6,655 nt of DNA from Ruminiclostridium sp. Lineage in GTDB: Bacteria; Bacillota; Clostridia; Oscillospirales; Oscillospiraceae. Positions within the stretch are counted from its first letter, which is position 1; every line of letters starts with the position of its first letter. The translations under genes were made by a program, and so were the position numbers. The notes under the pieces were generated by a model. It was given only the letters and a program-made list of their open reading frames with translations. It was not told the origin of the DNA and did not search any database. The stretch lies in NCBI GenBank assembly GCA_021442645.1, contig JABUSR010000138.1, forward strand, positions 1 through 6,655, written 5' to 3'. Below are positions 1-5,181 of the stretch, one piece after another.

Positions 1-317
1 GGGATGGGAGAAACCTGAGAAGCATATCGGGAGACCTCATTCTGCCGGATGGCGGCGGTGACATCTTCCCCGTTAAGGATCATGTGCTGGAGGCCATCCT
101 CCCCATACTCCATAGCGATGCGGATGGTCTCCAAACACGGGAGCACATCCTCCTCTCTCGCGCAGTCTCCCTTCTGACGGGCCACATAGAGCCCGACCGT
201 ACGGTAGATAGCCCCGGTGTCCACATACAGAAACCCCAGCCGGGCAGCCAGAGCCTTGGCGATGGTGCTCTTTCCTGCTCCGGAAGGGCCGTCGATAGCG
301 ATGCTGTACCTGCTCAT
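1..317 (-). CDS. cmk: Cytidylate kinase, N-terminal 105 residues (cut by window edge)
   Basis: Cytidylate kinase transfers phosphate from ATP to CMP or dCMP in the cytosol, feeding CTP and dCTP pools. The visible N-terminus has the P-loop GPSGAGKST at residues 10-18, the NMP-binding stretch DTGAIYR at 33-39 and the family signature NGEDVT at 82-87, followed by IRQNEVS, as in bacterial CMP kinases. Family members are about 220 residues, so roughly half is present; the rest lies beyond position 1. The start ATG at 317 overlaps the upstream flavoprotein stop codon (ATGA, 4 nt), and a GGAGGAGAG purine stretch sits just upstream, so translation is probably coupled. It is the third visible gene of the rpiR unit. 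In related clostridia cmk is often followed by plsC and ispH, which cannot be checked here. The reading frame is intact to the edge. Confidence 0.96.
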   Translation of the reverse strand, partial: MSRYSIAIDGPSGAGKSTIAKALAARLGFLYVDTGAIYRTVGLYVARQKGDCAREEDVLPCLETIRIAMEYGEDGLQHMILNGEDVTAAIRQNEVSRYASQVSPI

Positions 318-1564
318 TCCCTCTCCTCCTTCCCATATCGGGCGGCGCTGTCTCCGGCCACCCGGCCGGTGCACCAGGCGATCTGCAGGTTGAAGCCGCC
401 GGTATAAGCGTCCACATCGATGACCTCTCCCGCCAGGAAAAGGCCTCGGGTCTTTTTAGACATCATGGTACCGGGGTCGATTTCCCCGGTCTTTACTCCG
501 CCGGCAGTGATGATGGCCTCGTTGACAGGGCGGGGGCCGGCAATAGGGATTGTGAACTGCTTCATGATTTCTATGAGCCGCCTCCTCTGCCCCTTGGTCA
601 TGGTATTCACCGGCAGATCGGGCGGAATCTCCGTCCGATCACAAAGAACCGGAACCATAAGCCGGGGTGCCAGCCCCTCCAGAAAGTTGTGGAAGGCCTT
701 GTTTGGCCCCTCGGACACATCCCTCAGGATGCGGGTCTCCAACTTGGCCTCATCTAAGGCAGGCTTCAAGTCGATGATGGCGGTATAGCTATCCTTGCTC
801 CAGTCCCCGTGAGCGCTGGCACTGAGAACCAGAGGCCCGGAGATGCCAAAGTGCGTAAACAGCATCTCCCCCTGTTCCTGGAAAACTACCTTTTTCTTTT
901 TATTTTTCATGGTCAGGGTCACGTTTTTCAGCGACAGCCCCTGCATACGGGAGCATGTGTCTCCGTCCTCTACCAGGGGGACCAAAGAGGCCCGAGGCGG
1001 CACGATCGTATGCCCTGCCTCCTGGGCGAATCGGTACCCGTCTCCGGTAGAACCTGTGGCCCGATAGGACACGCCGCCTGTGGCCACAATAACCGCATCG
1101 GCAGGGAGCACCTCCCCCTCCAGTTTCACGCCTGTGACCGTTCCGTCGGCGGTCTCCAGGCCCATGGCTCTGGCCCGACGGATAGTAACCCGTTCCTTTT
1201 TCAGCGCAAAAAACAAGGCGTCGATTACATCGGCCGCCTTATCTGAACACGGAAAAACGCGTCCCCCCCGCTCAGTCTTCAGGGGGACGCCAAGTTTTTC
1301 GAAATATTCCATCACAGCCGAAGGAGGGAACCGGGTCACTGCGCTGTACAGGAACCGCCCATTCCGGGGCACATTGCTCAGCACCCCCTCCGGGGTGGTG
1401 TTGTTGGTTAGGTTACACCGGCCTTTTCCGGTGATATACAACTTGCGGCCCAACTTTTCATTGGGCTCCAACAGGGTCACATCCGCCCCCGCATGCCGGG
1501 CAGACAGTGCTGCCATCATGCCCGCTGCACCGCCTCCGATTACGACCACATGGGTCTGCGTCAT
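314..1564 (-). CDS. NAD(P)/FAD-dependent oxidoreductase, HI0933/YhiN family
   Basis: This is a 416-residue flavoprotein of the HI0933 (YhiN) family, whose substrate is not established. An N-terminal Rossmann fold binds FAD through VVIGGGAAG (residues 7-15), with E33 at the end of the second strand. The family-defining stretch KLGRKLYITGKGRCNLTN (37-54) follows. A second dinucleotide-contact region, VIVATGGVSY, lies mid-protein. The C-terminal FAD closure GEVIDVDAYTGGFNLQ is at 379-394. Length is normal for the family. I chose the ATG at 1564 because it forms an ATGA overlap with the rpiR stop and has GGAGGA nine bases upstream; a TTG 45 nt further out would only add sequence unlike the family. 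It is flanked by rpiR and cmk in a coupled operon. Cytosolic, with no signal peptide. Redox chemistry is expected from the fold; a physiological role is not shown by the sequence. Confidence 0.93.
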   Translation of the reverse strand: MTQTHVVVIGGGAAGMMAALSARHAGADVTLLEPNEKLGRKLYITGKGRCNLTNNTTPEGVLSNVPRNGRFLYSAVTRFPPSAVMEYFEKLGVPLKTERGGRVFPCSDKAADVIDALFFALKKERVTIRRARAMGLETADGTVTGVKLEGEVLPADAVIVATGGVSYRATGSTGDGYRFAQEAGHTIVPPRASLVPLVEDGDTCSRMQGLSLKNVTLTMKNKKKKVVFQEQGEMLFTHFGISGPLVLSASAHGDWSKDSYTAIIDLKPALDEAKLETRILRDVSEGPNKAFHNFLEGLAPRLMVPVLCDRTEIPPDLPVNTMTKGQRRRLIEIMKQFTIPIAGPRPVNEAIITAGGVKTGEIDPGTMMSKKTRGLFLAGEVIDVDAYTGGFNLQIAWCTGRVAGDSAARYGKEERE

Positions 1565-2430
1565 TGGTTTTCTTCCTCCATGCTGACAAAGATCCCGTGC
1601 TCCTCCCAAATGTGCTCCAGGCGCTCAAAGTGCTCCACCACATCTGTCTTACTCCGGGCGATAGCCACAAGCAGGGCATTGATGAGGCTCAGTGGAGCCA
1701 CCAGGGAGTCCACAAAGGAGGCCATATCGCTCTTGGCCAGCAGGACGTAGTCGGCCGCTTTTGCCATGGAGTTGGATGCGCTGTCTGTGATTGCGATGAC
1801 CTTAGAACCCCGCTCATGGGCAAAGTCAATAGCCCGCACAGTCCGCCGGGAATACCGGGGGAAGGACAGGCCGATGGTCACGTCTCCCTCGCCCACCTGG
1901 ACGATCTGGTCGAAGATTTCTTGGTTGGCACTCTCACCCACGTGAACAACATTGTCGAACATAAGGCCAAAATAGAAGGAAAGGAAGCCTGCCAGAGAGC
2001 CCGAAGAGCGGGTACCCAGGATATATATCTTTTTGGCGTTGACGATGGCGCTCACCGCTGCCTCAAAGGTGTCACGCTCCAGCTCCTCCATGGTCAGGCG
2101 GATTTTTTCCATGTCCGACTGCATAACGTTGGACACCACATCCTGGTTTCCGATGAGATCGTTGGAGACCTCAATCCGCTGAATGGAAGTCAGCTTATTA
2201 CGAATCATCTCTTGCAATGCCTTCTGCATGGCAGGATATCCGTCATATTTCAGTTCTGAGGCAAACCGCACCACGGTAGATTCACTGACGTGGACTGTCT
2301 TGCCCAGTTTGCTGGCCGTCATAAATGCGGCTTTGTCATAAGAGGTAAGGATGTAGTTTGCAATGAGTTTTTGACCCTTGGAAAAAGTGTTCATCTTGCT
2401 GCTGATCAGCGCTAAAATATCTTTTGCCAT
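1561..2430 (-). CDS. MurR/RpiR family transcriptional regulator
   Basis: This is a 289-residue regulator with the standard two-domain RpiR layout. The N-terminal HTH_6 domain (about residues 1-77) contains the recognition-helix stretch VSESTVVRFASELKYDGY (48-65), close to the family pattern. The C-terminal SIS domain (about 120-265) has the sugar-phosphate loop GTRSSG (139-144) and SFPRYSRRT (189-197), which should bind a phosphosugar. The start at 2430 is chosen because GGAGGA lies 7 nt upstream and the protein then begins as relatives do; an ATG at 2478 would add 16 unlike residues and has no good ribosome-binding site. It heads a unit with a flavoprotein and cmk, joined by ATGA overlaps, and has its own strong promoter about 130 nt upstream. 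Its ligand cannot be named: no sugar-catabolism gene is visible nearby. Repression of its own promoter is an inference from nearby palindromes. Confidence 0.94.
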   Translation of the reverse strand: MAKDILALISSKMNTFSKGQKLIANYILTSYDKAAFMTASKLGKTVHVSESTVVRFASELKYDGYPAMQKALQEMIRNKLTSIQRIEVSNDLIGNQDVVSNVMQSDMEKIRLTMEELERDTFEAAVSAIVNAKKIYILGTRSSGSLAGFLSFYFGLMFDNVVHVGESANQEIFDQIVQVGEGDVTIGLSFPRYSRRTVRAIDFAHERGSKVIAITDSASNSMAKAADYVLLAKSDMASFVDSLVAPLSLINALLVAIARSKTDVVEHFERLEHIWEEHGIFVSMEEENQ

Positions 2431-2437
2431 GCAATCG

Positions 2438-2443
2438 TCCTCC
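2438..2443 (-). promoter_or_regulatory. Shine-Dalgarno site that fixes the rpiR start
   Basis: GGAGGA on the minus strand lies 7 nt before the ATG at 2430. The alternative upstream ATG at 2478 is preceded only by AAAAGAAGAA, so this site decides the start in favour of the 289-residue protein. Confidence 0.8.
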
Positions 2444-2453
2444 GATTTCGCGG

Positions 2454-2503
2454 CCAATTGGTCGCAGATCCGCTCCATTTCTTCTTTTCATACACCAAAT
2501 TGG
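2454..2503 (-). promoter_or_regulatory. Paired CCAA(A)TTGG palindromes in the rpiR leader (candidate operators)
   Basis: Two short perfect palindromes lie in the rpiR leader: CCAATTGG at 2454-2461 and CCAAATTGG at 2495-2503. Their centres are about 41.5 bp apart, close to four DNA turns, so they would face the same side of the helix. Both lie downstream of the predicted transcription start and upstream of the ribosome-binding site, where a bound dimer or tetramer could block elongation. RpiR-family proteins bind palindromic operators near their own genes. That these are the sites is inference; short AT-cored palindromes also arise by chance. Confidence 0.35.
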
Positions 2504-2561
2504 GGGGGATGGTCCGGGCCGCTATGCCCTCCGTGGGTTTTTCCCGTCATCTTTCGCAGAT

Positions 2562-2590
2562 ATTATAGCTCGCTTTCCCATTTTTTGCAA
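2562..2590 (-). promoter_or_regulatory. Sigma-A-type promoter for rpiR-flavoprotein-cmk
   Basis: On the minus strand a -35 box TTGCAA (2590-2585, four of six consensus positions) is followed by exactly 17 bp and a perfect -10 box TATAAT (2567-2562). The start of transcription is expected near 2554-2556, giving a leader of about 125 nt before the rpiR ATG. The promoter lies 33 nt beyond the rluB stop codon and is the best promoter match I find in the window. Confidence 0.8.
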
Positions 2591-2611
2591 GAGAAAAATC
2601 TCAATCTTGCA
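2586..2611. promoter_or_regulatory. Inverted repeat over the rpiR -35 box (candidate operator)
   Basis: TGCAAGA at 2586-2592 and TCTTGCA at 2605-2611 form a perfect 7-bp dyad with a 12-bp spacer; the arms are 19 bp apart centre to centre, near two helical turns. One arm overlaps the -35 hexamer of the rpiR promoter, so a bound protein would exclude RNA polymerase. On the minus strand the hairpin is followed by A residues rather than T, so it does not look like an intrinsic terminator for rluB. Operator function is inferred. Confidence 0.4.
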
Positions 2612-2622
2612 CAAGAAATATG

Positions 2623-3327
2623 TCATTTTATCTCTTCCAGTTCGGCCCCCGTCAGAGGTCTCCACTGTCCGGGCCGCAGACTCCTATCCAAATGCAGGCC
2701 GCCCTCCCGGACGCGCTTCAGTCTGCGCACTGTCATACCACACGCCGCACACATCCGGCGAATCTGGCGATTTTTTCCCTCGTGGATGATCACGGATAGG
2801 AGGGTCTCTTCGTCTCCCTCTCGGAGCACTCGCACTGTTGCCGGTCGCAGGGCCTGCCCGTCCATAGTCATAGGCAGGGCCAGGTGCTGCCCTCCCCTGC
2901 GGGTGAAACCTGTGACCCACACCAGGTATTCCTTTTCAACCTCATGGCGTGGGTGAAGCAGCCGGTTGGTCAGTTCTCCGTCATCGGTAAGCAGGAGCAG
3001 CCCCTCTGAGTCCATGTCCAGGCGTCCCACGGGCCACACCCGGGCAGGGCAATCCCTCACCAGATCGGCCACGGTCTTCCTCCCCTTCTCATCTTCCAGG
3101 GTGGTTACTACACCCCGAGGCTTGTAGAGCATGAGGACCGTTCGCTTCCCTGTACAGGCCACGGGAATCCCATCCACGGTGATGGCATCCCTCTCCGGAT
3201 CCGCCCGTCCGCCAAGGGATGCTGCAGCCCCGTTCACCGCTACCCGGCCGGCAAGTATATACTCCTCCGCCTTGCGCCGGGAACAGACTCCCGCCGACGA
3301 GAGGATCTTTTGCAGACGATCTTCCAT
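2623..3327 (-). CDS. rluB: 23S rRNA pseudouridine synthase, RluB/RsuA family
   Basis: This is a 234-residue pseudouridine synthase that isomerises a specific uridine in rRNA; the RluB group acts on 23S rRNA near the peptidyl-transferase centre (U2605 in E. coli). An N-terminal S4 RNA-binding domain spans about residues 1-60 (LQKILSSAGVCSRRKAE at the start). The catalytic domain has KPRG (69-72), the catalytic-aspartate motif GRLDMDSEGLLLLT with D104, and the late motif EGKNRQIRRM (182-191). Length and motif order are typical. AAGGAG lies six nt upstream of the ATG at 3327. RluB versus a small-subunit RsuA paralogue is chosen from the close S4-plus-GRLD sequence and the scpAB neighbourhood, which also holds rluB in Bacillus. 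The gene stands alone between the terminator at 3407-3447 and the rpiR promoter; its own promoter is not evident. Confidence 0.92.
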   Translation of the reverse strand: MEDRLQKILSSAGVCSRRKAEEYILAGRVAVNGAAASLGGRADPERDAITVDGIPVACTGKRTVLMLYKPRGVVTTLEDEKGRKTVADLVRDCPARVWPVGRLDMDSEGLLLLTDDGELTNRLLHPRHEVEKEYLVWVTGFTRRGGQHLALPMTMDGQALRPATVRVLREGDEETLLSVIIHEGKNRQIRRMCAACGMTVRRLKRVREGGLHLDRSLRPGQWRPLTGAELEEIK

Positions 3328-3406
3328 GGTCTTCTCCTTCTATCGTTCTCGTCCCGCATACCCATTTTTCAAAAGCCCAGCGGGGCCGGCCAAACCCGGT
3401 ACCCGG

Positions 3407-3447
3407 AAAAACGGCGGAGGATGCGGTAACCGCCATCACCTCCGCCG
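3407..3447 (-). terminator. Rho-independent terminator of the M50-scpAB-DUF2953-gerW unit
   Basis: The arms CGGCGGAGG (3412-3420) and CCTCCGCCG (3439-3447) pair perfectly over 9 bp. Inside them GATG/CATC and CGG/CCG continue the stem with only small bulges, closing on a short TAA-centred loop. Read on the minus strand the stem is followed at once by TTTTT (3411-3407). This is a classic intrinsic terminator, about 120 nt after the gerW stop codon and 80 nt before rluB. An attenuator role for rluB is less likely but possible. Confidence 0.85.
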
Positions 3448-3520
3448 CATGGTATGGATCAGCAGGGCCGGTCGGGGACACAGCGCGCCGCCGAGACAAT
3501 CAAAGCCTTTCCTCAGGGCA

Positions 3521-3553
3521 CCTCCATACTACCCGGTTCTGTTCGTATGGAGG
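3521..3553 (-). repeat. Perfect 9-bp inverted repeat downstream of gerW
   Basis: CCTCCATAC (3521-3529) and GTATGGAGG (3545-3553) are exact complements around a 15-nt loop, 13 nt after the gerW stop codon. No T tract follows on the minus strand, so it is not an intrinsic terminator on its own. It may protect the mRNA 3' end or belong to a larger leader structure. A third copy of the 7-mer GTATGGA occurs at 3452-3458, just before the terminator stem. Confidence 0.6.
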
Positions 3554-3566
3554 CTCTCCCGGCCGG

Positions 3567-3956
3567 TTACTCCTCCGGCTTGGCCTTCTTTTTGTTTACA
3601 AAATCGGAGACCATCGTCATGACCTCGGGGACCTTCTCCACGATGCGGTCCACGCTGTTCTCCGCAGGGGATGCCATGGGCAGGACCTTCACAGCACCCC
3701 CACTGACCACCAGGAAGCACACAGGGGTCACCTTTACCCCTGCGCCGCCGCCGCCGCCGAAGGGGGTACCCTTATCTGCCTTGGCAGGAAGCTCCGTTCC
3801 GCCGGTCCCGAACCCAAAGGAGATTTTGGATACAGGGATGAGGGTGACACCGTCCACTGTGATGGGCTCCCCCACCACCGTGTTTGCGTCCACAGTCTCC
3901 CGGATTTTCTGGATGGTATTGGCCATCAGATCATTAACAGGATGATTGTTTTCCAT
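3567..3956 (-). CDS. ytfJ: GerW/YtfJ-family sporulation protein
   Basis: This is a 129-residue member of the GerW (YtfJ) spore-protein family. In Bacillus subtilis YtfJ is made in the forespore and is needed for normal L-alanine-triggered germination; its biochemical activity is unknown. The N-terminal helix with LMANTIQKIRETVDANTVVG (10-29) leads into the family core with GEPITVDGVTLIPVSKISFG, then a glycine-rich segment (GFGTGG near 48-53 and GGGGGAG at 67-73) and a hydrophobic strand VCFLVV (79-84). The tail is lysine-rich. It has no signal peptide or membrane segment. The ATG at 3956 has AAAGGAG nine nt upstream and overlaps the end of the DUF2953 gene by 23 nt. That pairing matches the ytfI-ytfJ operon of Bacillus. 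It is the last gene before the terminator. I found no clear sigma-F or sigma-G promoter close upstream. Confidence 0.93.
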   Translation of the reverse strand: MENNHPVNDLMANTIQKIRETVDANTVVGEPITVDGVTLIPVSKISFGFGTGGTELPAKADKGTPFGGGGGAGVKVTPVCFLVVSGGAVKVLPMASPAENSVDRIVEKVPEVMTMVSDFVNKKKAKPEE

Positions 3957-4632
3957 GGTTGGATTCTCCTTTCTTTTTTGACGCCCCGGCCTTTGTTCCG
4001 GCCGGCTTAATTGTGTTCCTATGATCCCATAGGACCTTTAAGGCCCGGCGCCCTGCCCACAGCCCAATACCGATCAGTTGGGCCACAGTCAGAGACAGAA
4101 CCGCCCGGATTACAATCCGGGGCTTCTCCGCCAGGAAGTCCACATAGAGAGCTGCCTGCCGATGTTTGATGATAAAATTGGCCTCCAGGTAGGACAGGAT
4201 ATTCTCCATGACCGCCCAGCCCTGGCCGTAGTGGGTCCCTGTATCGGCAGGATCCTCCTCCGCCCAGGTCACATCAATGGTCAAATCATCAATTTGGAGC
4301 TTGCGGCGGAAACGGCTGGCCGCATCGACCAACACCGGCAGAAGTTCCAAGGCCATGTCCAGCAACCCACCAATGTCTCGCCCTTCGGGGCCGGCGTCTT
4401 TTTTTTTCTCCTTTTTGGCCTTCTTCTTTTCCGCTTTTTTCTCCTGCTTTTCCTTCTTTTTTGCTTCCTTTTTCGGGGTCCTTGCCACAGGAAATGTCTG
4501 GATATATTGGGGGCCCACCCGGACCTTCACCCGGAAGCCGCTGTCGTCGTATCCCACCAGGACCCCAAGACGGACCACAAAGGCCAACAGGACCAGCAGA
4601 AGCAGAACTGCCAGGATGATCCATCCGATCAT
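3934..4632 (-). CDS. DUF2953 (YtfI-like) membrane-anchored protein
   Basis: This is a 232-residue protein of unknown function matching the DUF2953 family (YtfI in Bacillus), recognised from its overall layout and its place directly before ytfJ. Residues 3-21 form one strong membrane segment, followed by a short conserved-looking stretch (VGPQYIQTFPV, 39-49). A block of almost only Lys, Glu and Ala runs from about 54 to 78. The folded part is about 85-175, and a second hydrophobic segment lies at 173-193 ahead of a basic tail. It is probably anchored in the cytoplasmic or forespore membrane. The start at 4632 overlaps the scpB stop (ATGA) and has AAGGAGG 7 nt upstream. The Lys block includes a run of nine A residues in the mRNA (4399-4407), a possible slippage site. 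A partner or structural role with GerW is inferred from the operon only. Confidence 0.8.
   Translation of the reverse strand: MIGWIILAVLLLLVLLAFVVRLGVLVGYDDSGFRVKVRVGPQYIQTFPVARTPKKEAKKKEKQEKKAEKKKAKKEKKKDAGPEGRDIGGLLDMALELLPVLVDAASRFRRKLQIDDLTIDVTWAEEDPADTGTHYGQGWAVMENILSYLEANFIIKHRQAALYVDFLAEKPRIVIRAVLSLTVAQLIGIGLWAGRRALKVLWDHRNTIKPAGTKAGASKKKGESNHGKQSSC
3986..4034 (-). repeat. Two short hairpins in the DUF2953 3' coding end, ahead of gerW
   Basis: TCCTATG (4017-4023) and CATAGGA (4028-4034) form a 7-bp dyad around a 4-nt loop; CCGGCC (3986-3991) and GGCCGG (4000-4005) form a 6-bp dyad around 8 nt. Both lie inside coding sequence 30-78 nt before the gerW start. They could be folded mRNA elements that affect processing or gerW translation, or chance in GC-rich coding DNA. 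No T tract follows, so they are not terminators. Confidence 0.3.
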
Positions 4633-5171
4633 ACCTCCGCCTCCTTCTCCTCCATTCCATCAGGCAGTGGCGGCAGGTCATCCAGGGAACGCAGCCCAAA
4701 GGACCGAAGGAAGGCCTGCGTGGTCCGGTAAAGGATAGGCCGCCCGGGCACATCCAGATTGCCGCAGGGCTCCACCAGTTCCCGGTCTAACAGCAGGGAC
4801 AGGGAGTGGGAGCAGTCCACCCCTCGGACCTGGTCCACATATACTCGGGTCACCGGCTGGAAGTAGGCAACGACCGCCAGGGTCTCCAATGCCGCCTGGC
4901 TGAGCTTGTCCGGCCGTTTCCTGGACAACACCCGGCGGATAGCCTCTCCCCACTGAGGCTCAGACACCAATTGCCATGAGCCATCCAGGCAGATTAATCG
5001 AATGCCGGCCTCTCGGCTCTGATAGTCTGCCTCCAGACTATGACAAGCCTCTGTGACCTGGTGGGGAAAGACGCCCAGGGCGTCCGCCAGCTTTTCTTCG
5101 GACAGCGGCTCCCCCAGCGCAAACAGGACGGCCTCGACCCCACTTTTCAGTTTTTCACAATCCAACGCCAT
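4629..5171 (-). CDS. scpB: Segregation and condensation protein B
   Basis: ScpB dimers bind ScpA and control the SMC ring that compacts and segregates the chromosome. The 180-residue product shows two winged-helix domains. The first starts at LKSGVEAVLFALGEPLSEEK (8-27). The second carries the family signature LSQAALETLAVVAYFQPVTR (90-109), then VRGVD (115-119), VPGRPILYRTT (141-151) and the C-terminal LDDLPPLP stretch. Length is normal. The start is uncertain. The ATG at 5171 has AGGAGG only one base away. An in-frame TTG at 5165 has ideal 7-nt spacing. A TTG at 5195 would add eight unlike residues and overlap scpA. I give the ATG, but TTG 5165 is a serious rival. It lies about 10 nt after scpA and overlaps the DUF2953 gene by 4 nt, so the set is co-translated. 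Confidence 0.95.
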   Translation of the reverse strand: MALDCEKLKSGVEAVLFALGEPLSEEKLADALGVFPHQVTEACHSLEADYQSREAGIRLICLDGSWQLVSEPQWGEAIRRVLSRKRPDKLSQAALETLAVVAYFQPVTRVYVDQVRGVDCSHSLSLLLDRELVEPCGNLDVPGRPILYRTTQAFLRSFGLRSLDDLPPLPDGMEEKEAEV

Positions 5172-5172
5172 C

Positions 5173-5178
5173 CCTCCT
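5173..5178 (-). promoter_or_regulatory. Shine-Dalgarno site bearing on the scpB start
   Basis: AGGAGG lies one nt before the ATG at 5171 but 7 nt before the in-frame TTG at 5165. Its spacing favours the TTG, giving a 178-residue ScpB. The site lies between the scpA stop codon and scpB. Confidence 0.65.
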
Positions 5179-5181
5179 CGT

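Noticed and set aside
1565..1609. Longer start (TTG at 1609) for the flavoprotein
   Set aside because: It adds 15 residues ahead of the Rossmann fold unlike the family, and the ATG at 1564 has an ATGA overlap and a good ribosome-binding site.
2431..2478. Longer start (ATG at 2478) for the RpiR regulator
   Set aside because: No Shine-Dalgarno sequence upstream, while the ATG at 2430 has GGAGGA at 7 nt.
3367..3390. Second small hairpin with TTTT (GCCC/GGGC) after the main terminator
   Set aside because: The stem is only about 4 bp and the T run is short; the terminator at 3407-3447 already explains termination.
3412..3447. T-box leader, because GGCGGTTACCGC before a terminator recalls the T-box core sequence
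   Set aside because: The match to the T-box core is poor, no specifier-loop structure fits in the short region after gerW, and rluB is not an amino-acid or tRNA-charging gene.
3089..3499. 136-residue minus-strand reading frame across the gap and into rluB
   Set aside because: It starts with TTG, lacks a ribosome-binding site, runs through the terminator and overlaps rluB in another frame; composition is not protein-like.
3219..4010. Long plus-strand open frames, for example 263 codons here and 250 codons at 1507-2259
   Set aside because: They are antisense to well-supported minus-strand genes in GC-rich DNA; their products are rich in His, Arg, Pro and Gly and match no family I know.
3957..4060. 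Forespore sigma-F or sigma-G promoter ahead of gerW
   Set aside because: CATAGGA and CACAATTA vaguely resemble a -10, but no matching -35 box is found at proper spacing.
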